Shown: positions 1 to 8,360, counted from the stretch's first letter. The stretch is 57,251 nt of DNA from Saprospiraceae bacterium (GCA_020629965.1 JAHDCG010000024.1:1-57251); one strand, 5' to 3'. Notes: generated by a model from the letters alone, not told the origin. A program made the numbers and translations.

Positions 1-28
1 TTAAACGCCTAAACAATTAAACTCTTTC

Positions 29-1114
29 TCAAAACCGCTCAAATGCCCGCAAAAACCGCTCGGGCAGCTCCCCGTTCACCGCTCGCGTATAGTCGCTGTA
101 CGTGCAGGGAATCAATCGGTGTCGTTGCAAATTTTTCTTTGTTTTCAGCGGCACCTGCAGCCACCATCTGCCCGTTTTGTTGCTGCGCCAAAAGGTAAAC
201 TGCCAATCGTAGCCGGGGATGTGCGTGACGTATTCCGCCATGTTATCCGTCGAGTCGGGGTAGTCGTTGCGGCGATTGTGAAAACCGTCCAAAAAGTACC
301 AAATCATTTGCGCGAGCGTCTTGGCGGTCTGCCCGGCGTGATCGTTTTCGGGCAGGAAACCGTAGAAGCCCGCTGCCGTCAGTTTTTCGCTCATGCCTGC
401 GTAGCGCGTCAGGCGGCAGCTTTCTTCGGAGGTCAAGCCGCTGGGCGAGGGATTGGTCTGCGCCGGCGCGTCGGAGGCTTTCAGCGCGGCGAGGTTAAAG
501 ACCAAAGTATCGGCGTTGCGCAGTATGGGTTCGGTGTTTTGTATCTCGGCGCGAACGTCGCCGAGGCGCATAATTTCGTGGCGGCGGTCGGTCAGCGAAT
601 CGACCACGGCGGGCGGCAAGAAGTGGGCTTGCATACCCAATGCGGAAAAATGAAACAGTTTAGAGCGGCTGTTGTCCAGCACATAATCCAACCAATTTTC
701 GTCACTTTGATACGCGATTTTTTCGTCAATGACCGTGAGGTTAATCGCGCTTTTCATCAGGCGGTGCGCTTTGTATTGTGTTAATGCCAAACCCGCGTCT
801 TTACCGATAAAAACGGGGATTATCTTGCTTTTAAACAAATCGGGAATGAGTTGTAACAAAAAATCCGGCTCGGTGCGGCGTGCATTGCCGAGGTCGGTAA
901 TGACGGTGTTTTTAAAGGCAAAAGATAAGCTGTACAACTCGCGCCGCACGGCATTCGCGGCGTCTTCATCTAAGCCGATGAGCGCGATTTGTCCCTCCTG
1001 CATTTGCGGCATTTCTGCGCCGTGTATCTGTATATTTTTACCGAAGTGAAAGTCTTTGCAGCGTGTGTCGTCACGAAATTCGGGAGCAACGGGTTTTAGC
1101 CAGTTTTCTAACAT
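29..1114 (-). CDS. Arginase/formimidoylglutamase-fold protein, probably catalytically inactive
   Basis: This 361-residue protein has the layout of the ureohydrolase (arginase, agmatinase, formimidoylglutamase) superfamily. A stretch resembling the family's PSPGGL turn (SPSGLTSEE) lies about 270 residues in. The metal-binding motifs GGGHD, DAHxD and SxDxDxxDP are not recognisable: the matching regions read FIGKDAG, VIDEKIAY and FNLAALKASDAPAQ. I therefore infer a non-hydrolytic relative. The ATG at 1114 is preferred because the open frame upstream of it runs through a low-complexity repeat. The gene lies 139 nt downstream of the RNase HI gene on the same strand and may be cotranscribed. The fold assignment is moderately secure; the function is unknown. 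Confidence 0.7.
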   Translation of the reverse strand: MLENWLKPVAPEFRDDTRCKDFHFGKNIQIHGAEMPQMQEGQIALIGLDEDAANAVRRELYSLSFAFKNTVITDLGNARRTEPDFLLQLIPDLFKSKIIPVFIGKDAGLALTQYKAHRLMKSAINLTVIDEKIAYQSDENWLDYVLDNSRSKLFHFSALGMQAHFLPPAVVDSLTDRRHEIMRLGDVRAEIQNTEPILRNADTLVFNLAALKASDAPAQTNPSPSGLTSEESCRLTRYAGMSEKLTAAGFYGFLPENDHAGQTAKTLAQMIWYFLDGFHNRRNDYPDSTDNMAEYVTHIPGYDWQFTFWRSNKTGRWWLQVPLKTKKNLQRHRLIPCTYSDYTRAVNGELPERFLRAFERF

Positions 1115-1252
1115 GGAGTAAATTTTGAAAAGGTTGAAAAGGTTGAAATGGTTGGAGTCGTTGTTCGTGAACAGATATTCGGTTATAAAATTTGCGGTCG
1201 GTCGAGAGCTGCGCCCCCGTCCCCCGTCCACCGTCCTACCGTCCACCGTTCC

Positions 1253-1900
1253 TTACTTTCTACCGAAATCCGCCGGTATTTCTCCCCACTCCGAGGTTTT
1301 CCATTTGAGCAGCGGATTTGACCACTGACCGCGGTGACCGGCGAGCCACGATTCGGCGCGTTCGACGACCTGCCACAGATTTTCCGTGGAGGCTTTGCGA
1401 GCGAGTTTGGAGCGGCATTTACCGGCGCGTACCCAGCTCATGGCAATTTTGGAGTCGCTGTAAATCGGGGTGTTTTTGCCTTGTTTGTGCAGCATGGCAA
1501 GGGCGTGTACGAGTGCCAAAAATTCGCCGACATTATTGGTGCCGAGCGGAAATTTTTGGTGGAAAATGCGCATTTCCGATTTGGTATCGACACCTTGGTA
1601 TTCCATTACACCGGGATTGCCCGCACAGGCGGCATCGACGGAAATGCTGTCCCAAACGATGGCTTGTCGTGCCGCTTCGGAGATGACGGGTTTGGCTTTT
1701 GCGCTGCGCCCCGAGAAGTCGATATGGTCGCCGTAGTTGCCGTCGTAAGCGGCTTCGGCCTCGGCGCGGGTTTTAAAACTTTTGTACTTCGCCTGCGGGT
1801 AGCCTTTGGTTTGGGCTTGGCACTCTGCCCAGGTGGCGTAGATACCGGGATTGTGACCGTCCCAGACGACGTAAAATTTAGGAGACTTTTTCTTTGCCAT
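1253..1900 (-). CDS. rnhA: Ribonuclease HI with N-terminal viroplasmin-like RNA/DNA-hybrid-binding domain
   Basis: This enzyme cuts the RNA strand of RNA/DNA hybrids during replication and repair. Residues 8-52 form a caulimovirus viroplasmin-like hybrid-binding domain (FYVVWDG then TWAECQAQTKGYPQAKYKSF), as in eukaryotic and many Bacteroidota RNases H. The catalytic domain begins near residue 85. It shows the acidic active-site set: D89 (VDAACAGNPG), E126 (NNVGEF), D149 (YSDSK) and D211 near the C-terminus. At 215 residues it has the normal size for the two-domain type. A -7 box lies about 25 nt upstream. It probably heads a two-gene unit with the ureohydrolase-like gene. Confidence 0.93.
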   Translation of the reverse strand: MAKKKSPKFYVVWDGHNPGIYATWAECQAQTKGYPQAKYKSFKTRAEAEAAYDGNYGDHIDFSGRSAKAKPVISEAARQAIVWDSISVDAACAGNPGVMEYQGVDTKSEMRIFHQKFPLGTNNVGEFLALVHALAMLHKQGKNTPIYSDSKIAMSWVRAGKCRSKLARKASTENLWQVVERAESWLAGHRGQWSNPLLKWKTSEWGEIPADFGRK

Positions 1901-1924
1901 GATGTGTAGATTTTTAGTTGCGGA

Positions 1925-1932
1925 CGAAAGTA
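1925..1932 (-). promoter_or_regulatory. Bacteroidota -7 promoter box for rnhA
   Basis: On the minus strand this octamer reads TACTTTCG, a one-base variant of the Bacteroidota sigma-A box TAnnTTTG. It lies 25 nt upstream of the RNase HI start codon. A -33 element is not obvious. Confidence 0.45.
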
Positions 1933-1962
1933 GGGGAAAAATTCGGAAGTGAAACCCCCGAA

Positions 1963-2397
1963 ATGAAAAAATTTACGAATCAGTTGACTTTGCTGTCGAG
2001 ATTGCGTAATTTGCAGAACTTAACTATTCAAAAAGTCAGAGTTATGAGCAACATAGAGTATGATATCGAAGATGATATTGCTTACCAAGAAGGGGAAGAG
2101 CGGGGAATTGAAAAGGGTGTCAAAAAAGGCAAAATTGAGGGCAAGATTGAAGGTGACATCAAAAGAAGCATTATCGGTATTCGAAATTTTACAGCCAAGA
2201 ATTTATCGGCAGATCTCATTGCGGAAGGGTTGGCTTTGGAACTAAAATTCGTCAAGGATATTCAAAAGCAATTATTACTGACAGATAAGATTACCACTCT
2301 TTTAGAGAAAAAGCAAGAGCCGAAAGCTATTGTAAAGAAGCTGAAGGTGAATGAACTTTTGGTGGCGGTGTTGAAAGAAGAGATGGAAAAAAAGTGA
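1963..2397 (+). pseudogene. C-terminal remnant of an Rpn/PD-(D/E)XK-type nuclease (putative transposase family)
   Basis: The reading frame encodes about 144 residues from the ATG at 1963. The opening (FTNQLTLLSRLRNLQNLT, then IEYDIEDDI) and the following run rich in Lys, Glu and Gly (EGEERGIEKGVKKGKIEGK) resemble the C-terminal half of Rpn recombination-promoting nucleases, where an 'eeGieeG' coil follows the catalytic core. The N-terminal PD-(D/E)XK domain is missing, and the frame is closed upstream by a stop at 1915. I read it as a decayed fragment. It could be translated from 1963 or from the ATG at 2044. A rho-independent terminator follows. Confidence 0.55.
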
Positions 2398-2414
2398 GCA
2401 ATTTACCCTAAAAT

Positions 2415-2451
2415 AAGCCTCGTATTTCCCCCGAGAAATACGAGGCTTTTT
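2415..2451 (+). terminator. Rho-independent terminator after the Rpn remnant
   Basis: A perfect 14-bp stem (2415-2428 pairing with 2435-2448) closes a 6-nt loop and runs into a T-rich stretch. It ends transcription coming from 1963-2397 and insulates tatD. Confidence 0.85.
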
Positions 2452-2479
2452 ATTTCTCCCCGCTTTCGCCGAAAAAATC

Positions 2480-2487
2480 TACCTTCG
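2480..2487 (+). promoter_or_regulatory. Possible -7 box for tatD
   Basis: TACCTTCG lies 29 nt upstream of the tatD ATG and differs from TAnnTTTG at one base. There is no clear -33 element, so confidence is limited. Confidence 0.35.
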
Positions 2488-2515
2488 CAGCACATTTTAT
2501 AAATCACCGCATTCC

Positions 2516-3292
2516 ATGATTGAAACTCACACCCATCTTTACGCCAAACAATTTGACGACGACCGCGACGCGACTATGCAACGCGCTTTCGACGCCGGCG
2601 TAGAGGAAATTTATTTGCCCGCCATCGACAGCGAAACGCACGCTGCGATGTTGGATTTGGAAGCCGCTTACCCCGACCGCGTACACGCCATGATGGGGCT
2701 GCACCCGTGCTCGGTCAAGGAAAATTATGAAGAAGAATTGGCGATTGTTAAAGAATATTTAGACGCAAGACCTTTTTGTGCCGTCGGCGAAATCGGCATC
2801 GATCTCTATTGGGATAAAAGCACTTTCGCCATTCAAAAAGACGCCTTTCGGCGACAAACGGAGTGGGCGAAAGATTTGGATATTCCGATTGTCATTCACT
2901 CACGTGAGAGTATCGACGAGGTGACTGAAATGCTGGACGACTTGAAAAGCGATAAACTGCGCGGCATTTTTCATTGCTTTACGGGCAATGCAGAGCAGGG
3001 GAGGAGGATTATCGACCTCGGTTTTTATTTGGGTATCGGCGGCGTGGTGACTTTCAAAAATGCGGGATTGGATAAAACCGTGGCGGAGTTGCCTTTGAGC
3101 AGTTTGGTTTTGGAGACCGACGCGCCGTATCTTTCGCCGGTACCGTATCGCGGGAAGCGGAACGAAACGAGTTATTTGCGTTTAATTGCGGAAAAAATCG
3201 CGGCGGTGCAAGGGGTGAGTTTTGCGGAAGTCGAACAGGTGACAACGGAAAATGCAAAAAAAGTTTTCGGGGCACACAACCAAAACGGCTGA
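2516..3292 (+). CDS. tatD: TatD-family metal-dependent hydrolase/DNase
   Basis: TatD enzymes are TIM-barrel metallohydrolases with 3'-5' DNase activity, linked to DNA repair and fragment clearance. The start shows the metal motif ETHTHL (residues 3-8). Further ligand motifs are GEIGID near residue 92, VIHSRES near 123, FHCFTG near 150 and LETDAPYLSP near 200. The length of 258 residues is typical. The gene is monocistronic, insulated by the upstream terminator. Annotation as TatD family is secure; the substrate is unknown. Confidence 0.95.
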   Translation: MIETHTHLYAKQFDDDRDATMQRAFDAGVEEIYLPAIDSETHAAMLDLEAAYPDRVHAMMGLHPCSVKENYEEELAIVKEYLDARPFCAVGEIGIDLYWDKSTFAIQKDAFRRQTEWAKDLDIPIVIHSRESIDEVTEMLDDLKSDKLRGIFHCFTGNAEQGRRIIDLGFYLGIGGVVTFKNAGLDKTVAELPLSSLVLETDAPYLSPVPYRGKRNETSYLRLIAEKIAAVQGVSFAEVEQVTTENAKKVFGAHNQNG

Positions 3293-3636
3293 TTTTTGCA
3301 TCTATCCGAATGAACCGTTAAAATCGGTGCTGCTTACCTACTGCATTCTACGAAGATTAAAAATAAAAAATCGGACTAAAATGTCCGAAAACAGGTCGAA
3401 TCGGAGAAAAAAACGGATGAAACGTGATTTTTTTATAGGAATCGGGTTTATTCTTTTGAATTATTCATTCTTTTTTTAACATTTGCGCTGTCTACGGAAA
3501 CAAAATGCAAATTTTGCCGTAGCGCATCCGCTCTGATGAAACTACACAAGGCACCCCGCGAAAGAGTTCGGGTGCAGAGAAATCAAAGACACACTTAGGT
3601 TGGATAAATTTATTTGCAAACTAAAATTTAAACTCC
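3293..3636. other. Non-coding stretch with two hairpins, possible small RNA region
   Basis: No convincing gene is present. Two dyads stand out. One pairs about 3485-3497 with 3517-3525 (GCGCT...ACGG with CCGTAGCGC) around an A/T-rich loop. The other pairs GCACCC at 3551 with GGGTGC ending at 3575. Neither has a classic U-tract. I could not match the region to tmRNA, RNase P, SRP or 6S RNA consensus motifs. Confidence 0.3.
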
Positions 3637-3666
3637 TTGCACTTTTCGTAAAAACCGCTATCTTTG
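3637..3666 (+). promoter_or_regulatory. Strong Bacteroidota promoter upstream of tRNA-Ser
   Basis: A -33 TTG at 3637-3639 is followed after 19 nt by the -7 box TATCTTTG at 3659-3666, an excellent match to the Bacteroidota sigma-A consensus. Transcription should begin near 3673. It would then run about 160 nt before the tRNA, so the precursor has a long leader. Confidence 0.7.
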
Positions 3667-3834
3667 CGCTCCTTTACGAAAAACGGCACGGAACTACCGA
3701 GTTTGCAAATTATAGCGCAGGAAGTAGTTTTTCTCCGCCGTTTGTTATTAGATACACGAAAGCTTGACCGGCTTTTGACGGTAAAATAAAAGTTCGAGAC
3801 ATTCTTGTTTTGCACTTTCTTTTACCAAATGTAC

Positions 3835-3921
3835 GGAGAGGTGCCGGAGCGGTCGAACGGGCACGCCTGGAAAGCGTGTGTACCTTTACGGGTACCCGGG
3901 GTTCGAATCCCTGTCTCTCCG
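3835..3921 (+). tRNA. tRNA-Ser (anticodon GGA)
   Basis: The 87-nt gene folds into a class II tRNA. The acceptor GGAGAGG pairs with TCTCTCC and is followed by discriminator G. The anticodon loop CTGGAAA spans 3867-3873 with anticodon GGA at 3869-3871. There is a long variable arm (GTACC...GGTACC) and a T arm with GGTTCGAATCC. The 3' CCA is not encoded. It reads serine UCC and UCU codons. Confidence 0.97.
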
Positions 3922-4293
3922 CTATTTTTTTCCTTCCTCGATTTAGCGGCTTTTCATTTTTGGTTTCGTACTTTCGGGTTTTTCCGAACGGGAAAATCTC
4001 GGGTACGAAAAAAAAAATCACACTTATTCGCTGCTTTTTTTTGTTTTCTCCTTTTCCTTCATATATTGCGAAATAATTGACTTTATCTCCTGCGGATTTT
4101 TTAACTTTGCTCGGCAAAACCTAAAAACGACTCCGACGGTTATAAAGAATTTTCGGACGTTTATTTTTGCATAAACGCCTGAAAATTAAATCATTATATT
4201 TTTAATCTCGCCCGATAATCACTGCTTTGCTTTGCTCAAAATCAAGCCGACTACCGGGTTTCATCTTTATCTTAAAACAATCGTTAAACCTTA
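3922..4293 (+). promoter_or_regulatory. Promoter and long leader of the exbB operon
   Basis: This gene-free stretch of about 370 nt contains a TTG at 4077-4079 and a -7 box TAACTTTG at 4102-4109. That predicts a start near 4116 and a leader of roughly 180 nt before exbB. The rest is A/T-rich, and I see no known riboswitch motif. Confidence 0.5.
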
Positions 4294-5076
4294 ATGACTA
4301 TGCGGAAGTTACTTGCACTCTTGCTCGTCTTTGGACTTACATCCATGTTTTTGGCAGACGCTACCTGGGCTCAGGCAGCAACGGAGGCCGAACCGGACGG
4401 ATTTCAGACACTGAAAGAAAAATTCATCGAAGGCGACTGGCGCTTCATGAGTTTGGTATTGGTATGTTTAATTTTGGGACTTGCTTTCTGTATCGAAAGA
4501 ATCATTACCCTCAACATTGCAACCACCAACACCGACAAATTATTGGAACGCATCAACGAAAACCTCGCATCCAATGACTTGGAAGGCGCGAAAGAAGTTT
4601 GCCGTTCTACCACCGGTCCTACCGCATCTATCCTGCACGAAGGATTGAAAAATGCGCACGGCGGTGCCGAAGCAGTTGAAAAAGCTATGGTTTCTTACGG
4701 TAGCGTACAGATGGGTCTTTTGGAAAAAGGACTCGTATGGATTTCACTTTTCATCGCGATTGCGCCCATGCTCGGGTTTATGGGTACGGTAATCGGTATG
4801 ATCCAGGCCTTCGACCGTATCGCGGAAGTCGGTGACCTTTCTCCTGCGGTAGTTGCCGACGGTATCAAGGTTGCCCTTTTGACCACGGTATTCGGTTTGA
4901 TTGTGGCGATTATCCTGCAAATTTTTTACAATTACATTGTCAACAAAGTAGATGGTATCACCCTGAAAATGGAAGATGCTTCTAACGGCTTGGTTGATTT
5001 GTTGGCTACGCACGGTTACTTCCGTACTGCTACGCCTCCTCCGGCAGCGCGCGGCGGTATCTCTTTGGAGAAGTAA
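4294..5076 (+). CDS. exbB: MotA/TolQ/ExbB-family proton channel protein
   Basis: ExbB proteins form the pentameric inner-membrane proton channel that, with ExbD, drives TonB or analogous motors. Residues 1-27 look like a cleavable signal peptide (cut near TWAQA), as in long ExbB variants. Membrane segments lie at about 52-68, 148-170 and 193-212. The last two carry the family signatures LGFMGTVIGMIQAF and ALLTTVFGLIVAI with the conserved pore threonines. The gene is first in an operon with a small membrane protein and two ExbD proteins. There is no tonB in the window, so the powered partner is elsewhere. Confidence 0.93.
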   Translation: MTMRKLLALLLVFGLTSMFLADATWAQAATEAEPDGFQTLKEKFIEGDWRFMSLVLVCLILGLAFCIERIITLNIATTNTDKLLERINENLASNDLEGAKEVCRSTTGPTASILHEGLKNAHGGAEAVEKAMVSYGSVQMGLLEKGLVWISLFIAIAPMLGFMGTVIGMIQAFDRIAEVGDLSPAVVADGIKVALLTTVFGLIVAIILQIFYNYIVNKVDGITLKMEDASNGLVDLLATHGYFRTATPPPAARGGISLEK

Positions 5077-5120
5077 ATTCCGTTGCGGTATAGATCGATA
5101 AGGTAACAAACGAAAATATA

Positions 5121-5160
5121 ACAAACTTCCCGGCTGCGGTCGGGAGGTTTGTATTTTCTT
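5121..5160 (+). terminator. Intra-operon terminator or attenuator after exbB
   Basis: A dyad pairs 5121-5132 with 5141-5152 (ACAAACTTCCCG with CGGGAGGTTTGT) and is followed by a T-rich run. Its position between exbB and the next operon gene suggests partial termination that raises ExbB over ExbD, matching the channel's excess of ExbB subunits. Confidence 0.65.
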
Positions 5161-5311
5161 TTTGTTTAGCATAAAATACTTATCGCATTCTTTGCCGGCG
5201 AGGTCGATCTGCGGATTTTTGTCCGTATTTATCGACTGCGTTGACTTGTCTTACTTTATTAAGACTTGCGCTATAAATCTTATTGTAAAAAATATTAAAT
5301 CATAAACCATC

Positions 5312-5779
5312 ATGTATAATACGCTTGCTAAAAACGGTACTACGATTGCCTTCGGTTTCGGCGCGTTGATTGTGGCGATTTTTTTGATTAGTGTTTTCAC
5401 CCAAATCGGTGATCGCAGCACAATCGACGAATTGGTACAAACCAACATTTTCGACCCGGGTCTGTACCTGACTATTATTCTCGCGGTGTTGTGTGCCGTT
5501 GCCATCATCGGCTTCGGTTTGTTTCACATCGTCACGGATTTAAAAGGAGCATTAAAAGGACTGATCGGTATCGGTATTTTGGCGGTTATCTTCTTCGTGG
5601 CCTACGCAATGGCTACTCCGGAAGCTGCCGGCAACCCGATTTACGACACTATGGTCAAATTTGAAATCACCGACGGTGTTTCCAAATTTGTCAGCGGTGC
5701 CATTATTGCTACTTTGGCTACTTTGGCCATCGCCGTCATTTCTTTGATCGGCTCTGCTATTCTTAATTTTATCAAATAA
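5312..5779 (+). CDS. Four-helix membrane protein of the ExbB-ExbD operon (unknown function)
   Basis: I do not recognise a named family. The 155-residue protein has four predicted membrane helices at about 10-30, 50-72, 82-101 and 127-152, joined by short loops. One loop is acidic (IGDRSTIDELVQ). It sits between exbB and the first exbD, ending 7 nt before exbD, which implies cotranslation and a role in the same complex. It carries no MotA/ExbB signature. A gene in this position is, as I recall, common in Bacteroidota exb operons. An accessory or assembly subunit is the best inference. Confidence 0.75.
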   Translation: MYNTLAKNGTTIAFGFGALIVAIFLISVFTQIGDRSTIDELVQTNIFDPGLYLTIILAVLCAVAIIGFGLFHIVTDLKGALKGLIGIGILAVIFFVAYAMATPEAAGNPIYDTMVKFEITDGVSKFVSGAIIATLATLAIAVISLIGSAILNFIK

Positions 5780-5786
5780 TCTACTT

Positions 5787-6341
5787 ATGGCTCGTAAAAG
5801 TTCGAGAGACAGAATGAAGAACGAAATCAATGCCGGCTCGATGGCCGATATTGCATTTCTGCTGCTTATTTTCTTCTTGGTAACGACTACCATTGTAGAA
5901 GATAAAGGAATACTCGTGATGCTGCCGCCGTGGTCGGAAGATGAGCCGGATATTACCAAACTGAATACGCGTAACGTGTACTCGGTATTGGTAAATGCCA
6001 ACAATCAACTTTTGGTGCGCGGTGAGGAACAAAAACTTCGGGATTTGAAAAATAATACCATCGAGTTTATCACCAACCCGCAGAATAAAGAAGACCTGGC
6101 TATCAGCCCGGACAAAGCCATCATTTCTTTGAAAAACGACCGCGGTACCAACTACAAAACGTACCTCGAAGTTTACAACGAACTGAAGGCGGCTTACAAC
6201 GAAATTTGGAACACAGAGTCCAAAAGACGCTACGACGGAAGACTGTACGAAGATTTGTTGCGGGCGGAAAAGAAGGCCATTCGCGAAGATTTTCCTCTGG
6301 TTATCTCCGAGGCGGAACCGACTGCCTTCGGTGAGGAGTAG
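5787..6341 (+). CDS. exbD: ExbD/TolR-family biopolymer transport protein (first copy)
   Basis: ExbD is a single-span protein whose helix inserts in the ExbB pore and whose periplasmic domain contacts the driven partner. A basic N-terminus (MARKSSRDRMKNEIN) precedes one membrane helix at about 20-36. That helix contains the essential proton-carrying aspartate D21 in SMADIAFLLL. The periplasmic part is longer (184 residues in total) than the usual 140, with an acidic and basic C-terminal extension. It follows the four-helix gene by 7 nt. Confidence 0.92.
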   Translation: MARKSSRDRMKNEINAGSMADIAFLLLIFFLVTTTIVEDKGILVMLPPWSEDEPDITKLNTRNVYSVLVNANNQLLVRGEEQKLRDLKNNTIEFITNPQNKEDLAISPDKAIISLKNDRGTNYKTYLEVYNELKAAYNEIWNTESKRRYDGRLYEDLLRAEKKAIREDFPLVISEAEPTAFGEE

Positions 6342-6605
6342 CAATATTCGCAGAAACGAAAAATTTCTTTAACAAATTCTGTCGTCATAGGATTTGTCGA
6401 AGGACTGTAAAACAGTGTCGGAAAGTCTTGTTGATGTTTCCGAATGTTTGCCGAAAGAAAAAGTCGTCGAAAAGCTATCTCTTTTAAGGCAAGCGGAAGC
6501 GAGTGTTTTTAATGCTTGCTTCGGACATCATCATTCTTTTCACACCGAAAACAAACAAGAAATTTGCAAAATTTTCGCGGGCGTTTTCAATAAAAACATC
6601 AGATT

Positions 6606-7082
6606 ATGTCAAGATTTAGTTCCCGACGCGGAAAAGAAAACCCGGAAGTTTCAACGGCTTCCCTGCCCGACATTATCTTCATGTTGCTGTTTTTCTTTAT
6701 GGTTGTGACGGTCTTGCGTGACTCGGAATTAAAAGTAGCGGTAGTTACTCCGAGTGCGACGGAACTCACAAAACTGGAGAAAAAATCGTTGGTCAACTAC
6801 ATCTACGTAGGAAAACCGACGAAGCAATTTCAAGAAATCTATGGTACTTCACCCCGGATGCAACTGGGCGACAAGTTTGCCATCGTTGAAGATATTCCGA
6901 TTTTCCTGCAACAACACAAACTCAACGTACCGGAAAGCCAGCACGGCGGAATCACTTCCTCCCTGCGTGTGGACGGTAACGTGACGATGGGTATCGTACA
7001 GGACATCAAAACGCAACTGCGTAAATCGGGTCAACTCAAAGTCAACTACTCCGCCAAACCGAGGGCGGAAGAATTGAAGTAA
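6606..7082 (+). CDS. exbD: ExbD/TolR-family biopolymer transport protein (second copy)
   Basis: This is a second ExbD, 158 residues long and diverged from the first. It has a basic N-terminus, one helix at about 20-37 with the conserved aspartate D22 in ASLPDIIFMLL, and a periplasmic domain ending in a strand (LKVNYSAKP). It lies 264 nt after the first copy; that gap has no gene I trust. A terminator follows at once. Paired ExbD paralogues in one operon suggest a hetero-oligomeric pore plug, as proposed for other Bacteroidota loci. Confidence 0.92.
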   Translation: MSRFSSRRGKENPEVSTASLPDIIFMLLFFFMVVTVLRDSELKVAVVTPSATELTKLEKKSLVNYIYVGKPTKQFQEIYGTSPRMQLGDKFAIVEDIPIFLQQHKLNVPESQHGGITSSLRVDGNVTMGIVQDIKTQLRKSGQLKVNYSAKPRAEELK

Positions 7083-7090
7083 GTTAAAAA

Positions 7091-7124
7091 AAAGAGCGTT
7101 TCCTTTCGGAAATGCTCTTTTTTT
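7091..7124 (+). terminator. Rho-independent terminator of the exbB-exbD operon
   Basis: A 13-bp stem (7091-7103 with 7108-7120, one G-T pair) closes a TTTC loop, with a run of T residues after it. Confidence 0.9.
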
Positions 7125-7281
7125 GTTGGTAGTTGATGGAGGGCTTTCGGTTTGTTGTTTGGGTTTCTCGTTTGCTCATACTGTTTCGTTAATTGTCTTC
7201 TGTTCTTTCTTTTAAATCTCTGCTTTTCTGCCTTCCTTTTTTGCAGAAAATCAGACGACTTACTCTTACATGAATTTTTGA

Positions 7282-7542
7282 CGACGGTCGGATATTTTTA
7301 CTACAAACAATCTTTACAAGTATAATACGGAGCTTTCAGAAGAAGAAACAGAAACAATCATTGAAAATGAAATCATTGTCGATTCCCGTGACGACGATGA
7401 GGCTGCGATGGGTTGGATAACCTACATGTGTCAAGAAATACAATTTCCCTTCAATACCGCCGCCCTCGCACATTTCAAACCGCTGCCCGTTCTAATGCTG
7501 TCTCAAAAATTTTTAACAGCAAAAAAGAATGCAAACTTATGA
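7282..7542 (+). pseudogene. Fragment resembling a small CcbP-type calcium-binding protein
   Basis: The frame following a stop at 7279 encodes an acidic segment (ELSEEETETIIENEIIVDS, then AAMGWITYMCQEIQFPFN). It resembles the start of small bacterial calcium-binding proteins, which carry an IVDAY...AMGWYYYL...LPF pattern. There is no ATG ahead of the conserved part, and similarity ends near 7460. The frame then runs into the SDR start, overlapping it as ATGA at 7539-7542. I interpret a truncated relic. The family guess rests on a short match. Confidence 0.4.
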
Positions 7543-8360
7543 CACAACAAGCCAACAATCGCCTTGCGGGGCAGACCTGCATCGTCACGGGCGGCAGCTC
7601 CGGTATCGGAAAAGAAATTGCCCTGTCGATGGGCAGAGACGGCGCGAATGTCGTGGTCAACTACTATTCGAGTGAAGAGACGGCGCAGGAAGTCGTCAAA
7701 GAAATCGAAGCGAATAATACCGTCGCCAAAGCCTTCGCTTACAAAGCCGATGTGAGTAAAGAGGACGAGGTCGAAGCCATGTTTACCAAAGCCGTCGATA
7801 CCTTCGGTACGGTCGATATATTGGTGGCTAATGCGGGTATTCAAAAAGATGCTAAGTTGCACGAAATGAGTATGGAGCAGTGGCAGCGCGTCCTCGACGT
7901 CAATCTGACGGGGCAGTTTTTGTGCGCCCGCGCTGCCGTTCGTGAGTTTTTGCGACGCGGCATGCGCCCCGATATTTCTCGTGCTTTGGGTAAAATCATT
8001 CACATCAGTTCGGTACACGAAATTATTCCGTGGGCGGGTCACGCCAATTATGCCGCTACCAAAGGTGCCGTTCGGATGCTCATGGAGTCTATCGCGCAGG
8101 GCTATGGTCGGCAAAAAATTCGTTGTAACAGCATCGCCCCCGGCGCCATTCGTACCCCTATCAATAAATCGGCGTGGGAAACGCCCGAAGCATTGGAAAA
8201 ACTGAAAGAACTCATACCCTACGACCGCATCGGCGAGACCGAAGACATCGGCGCGGCGGCGGTTTGGTTAGCCACCGACGAGTCGGATTACGTGTCGGGA
8301 ACGACGCTTTTTGTGGACGGCGGGATGACTTGCTATCCGGGTTTTGCGACGAACGGGTGA
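7539..8360 (+). CDS. Short-chain dehydrogenase/reductase (glucose 1-dehydrogenase-like)
   Basis: This is a classical SDR oxidoreductase of 273 residues. The Rossmann nucleotide motif TGGSSGIG is at residues 17-24, the NAG-type motif (VANAG) at 96-100, and the catalytic Ser-Tyr-Lys set at S157/S158, Y171 and K175. The C-terminus carries the usual VDGG motif. The sequence resembles glucose 1-dehydrogenases of this superfamily, but SDR substrate cannot be read from sequence. The ATG at 7539 is chosen because the upstream extension matches no SDR and lies in the calcium-binding-protein relic. A terminator lies 75 nt downstream. Confidence 0.92.
   Translation: MTQQANNRLAGQTCIVTGGSSGIGKEIALSMGRDGANVVVNYYSSEETAQEVVKEIEANNTVAKAFAYKADVSKEDEVEAMFTKAVDTFGTVDILVANAGIQKDAKLHEMSMEQWQRVLDVNLTGQFLCARAAVREFLRRGMRPDISRALGKIIHISSVHEIIPWAGHANYAATKGAVRMLMESIAQGYGRQKIRCNSIAPGAIRTPINKSAWETPEALEKLKELIPYDRIGETEDIGAAAVWLATDESDYVSGTTLFVDGGMTCYPGFATNG

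Noticed and set aside
119-784. 221-codon plus-strand frame
   Set aside because: It is opposite the ureohydrolase-like gene, rich in Arg/Val/Gly typical of antisense frames, and has no motif.
6394-6708. 104-codon frame between the exbD genes
   Set aside because: It begins at a TTG, overlaps the second exbD and has no recognisable features.
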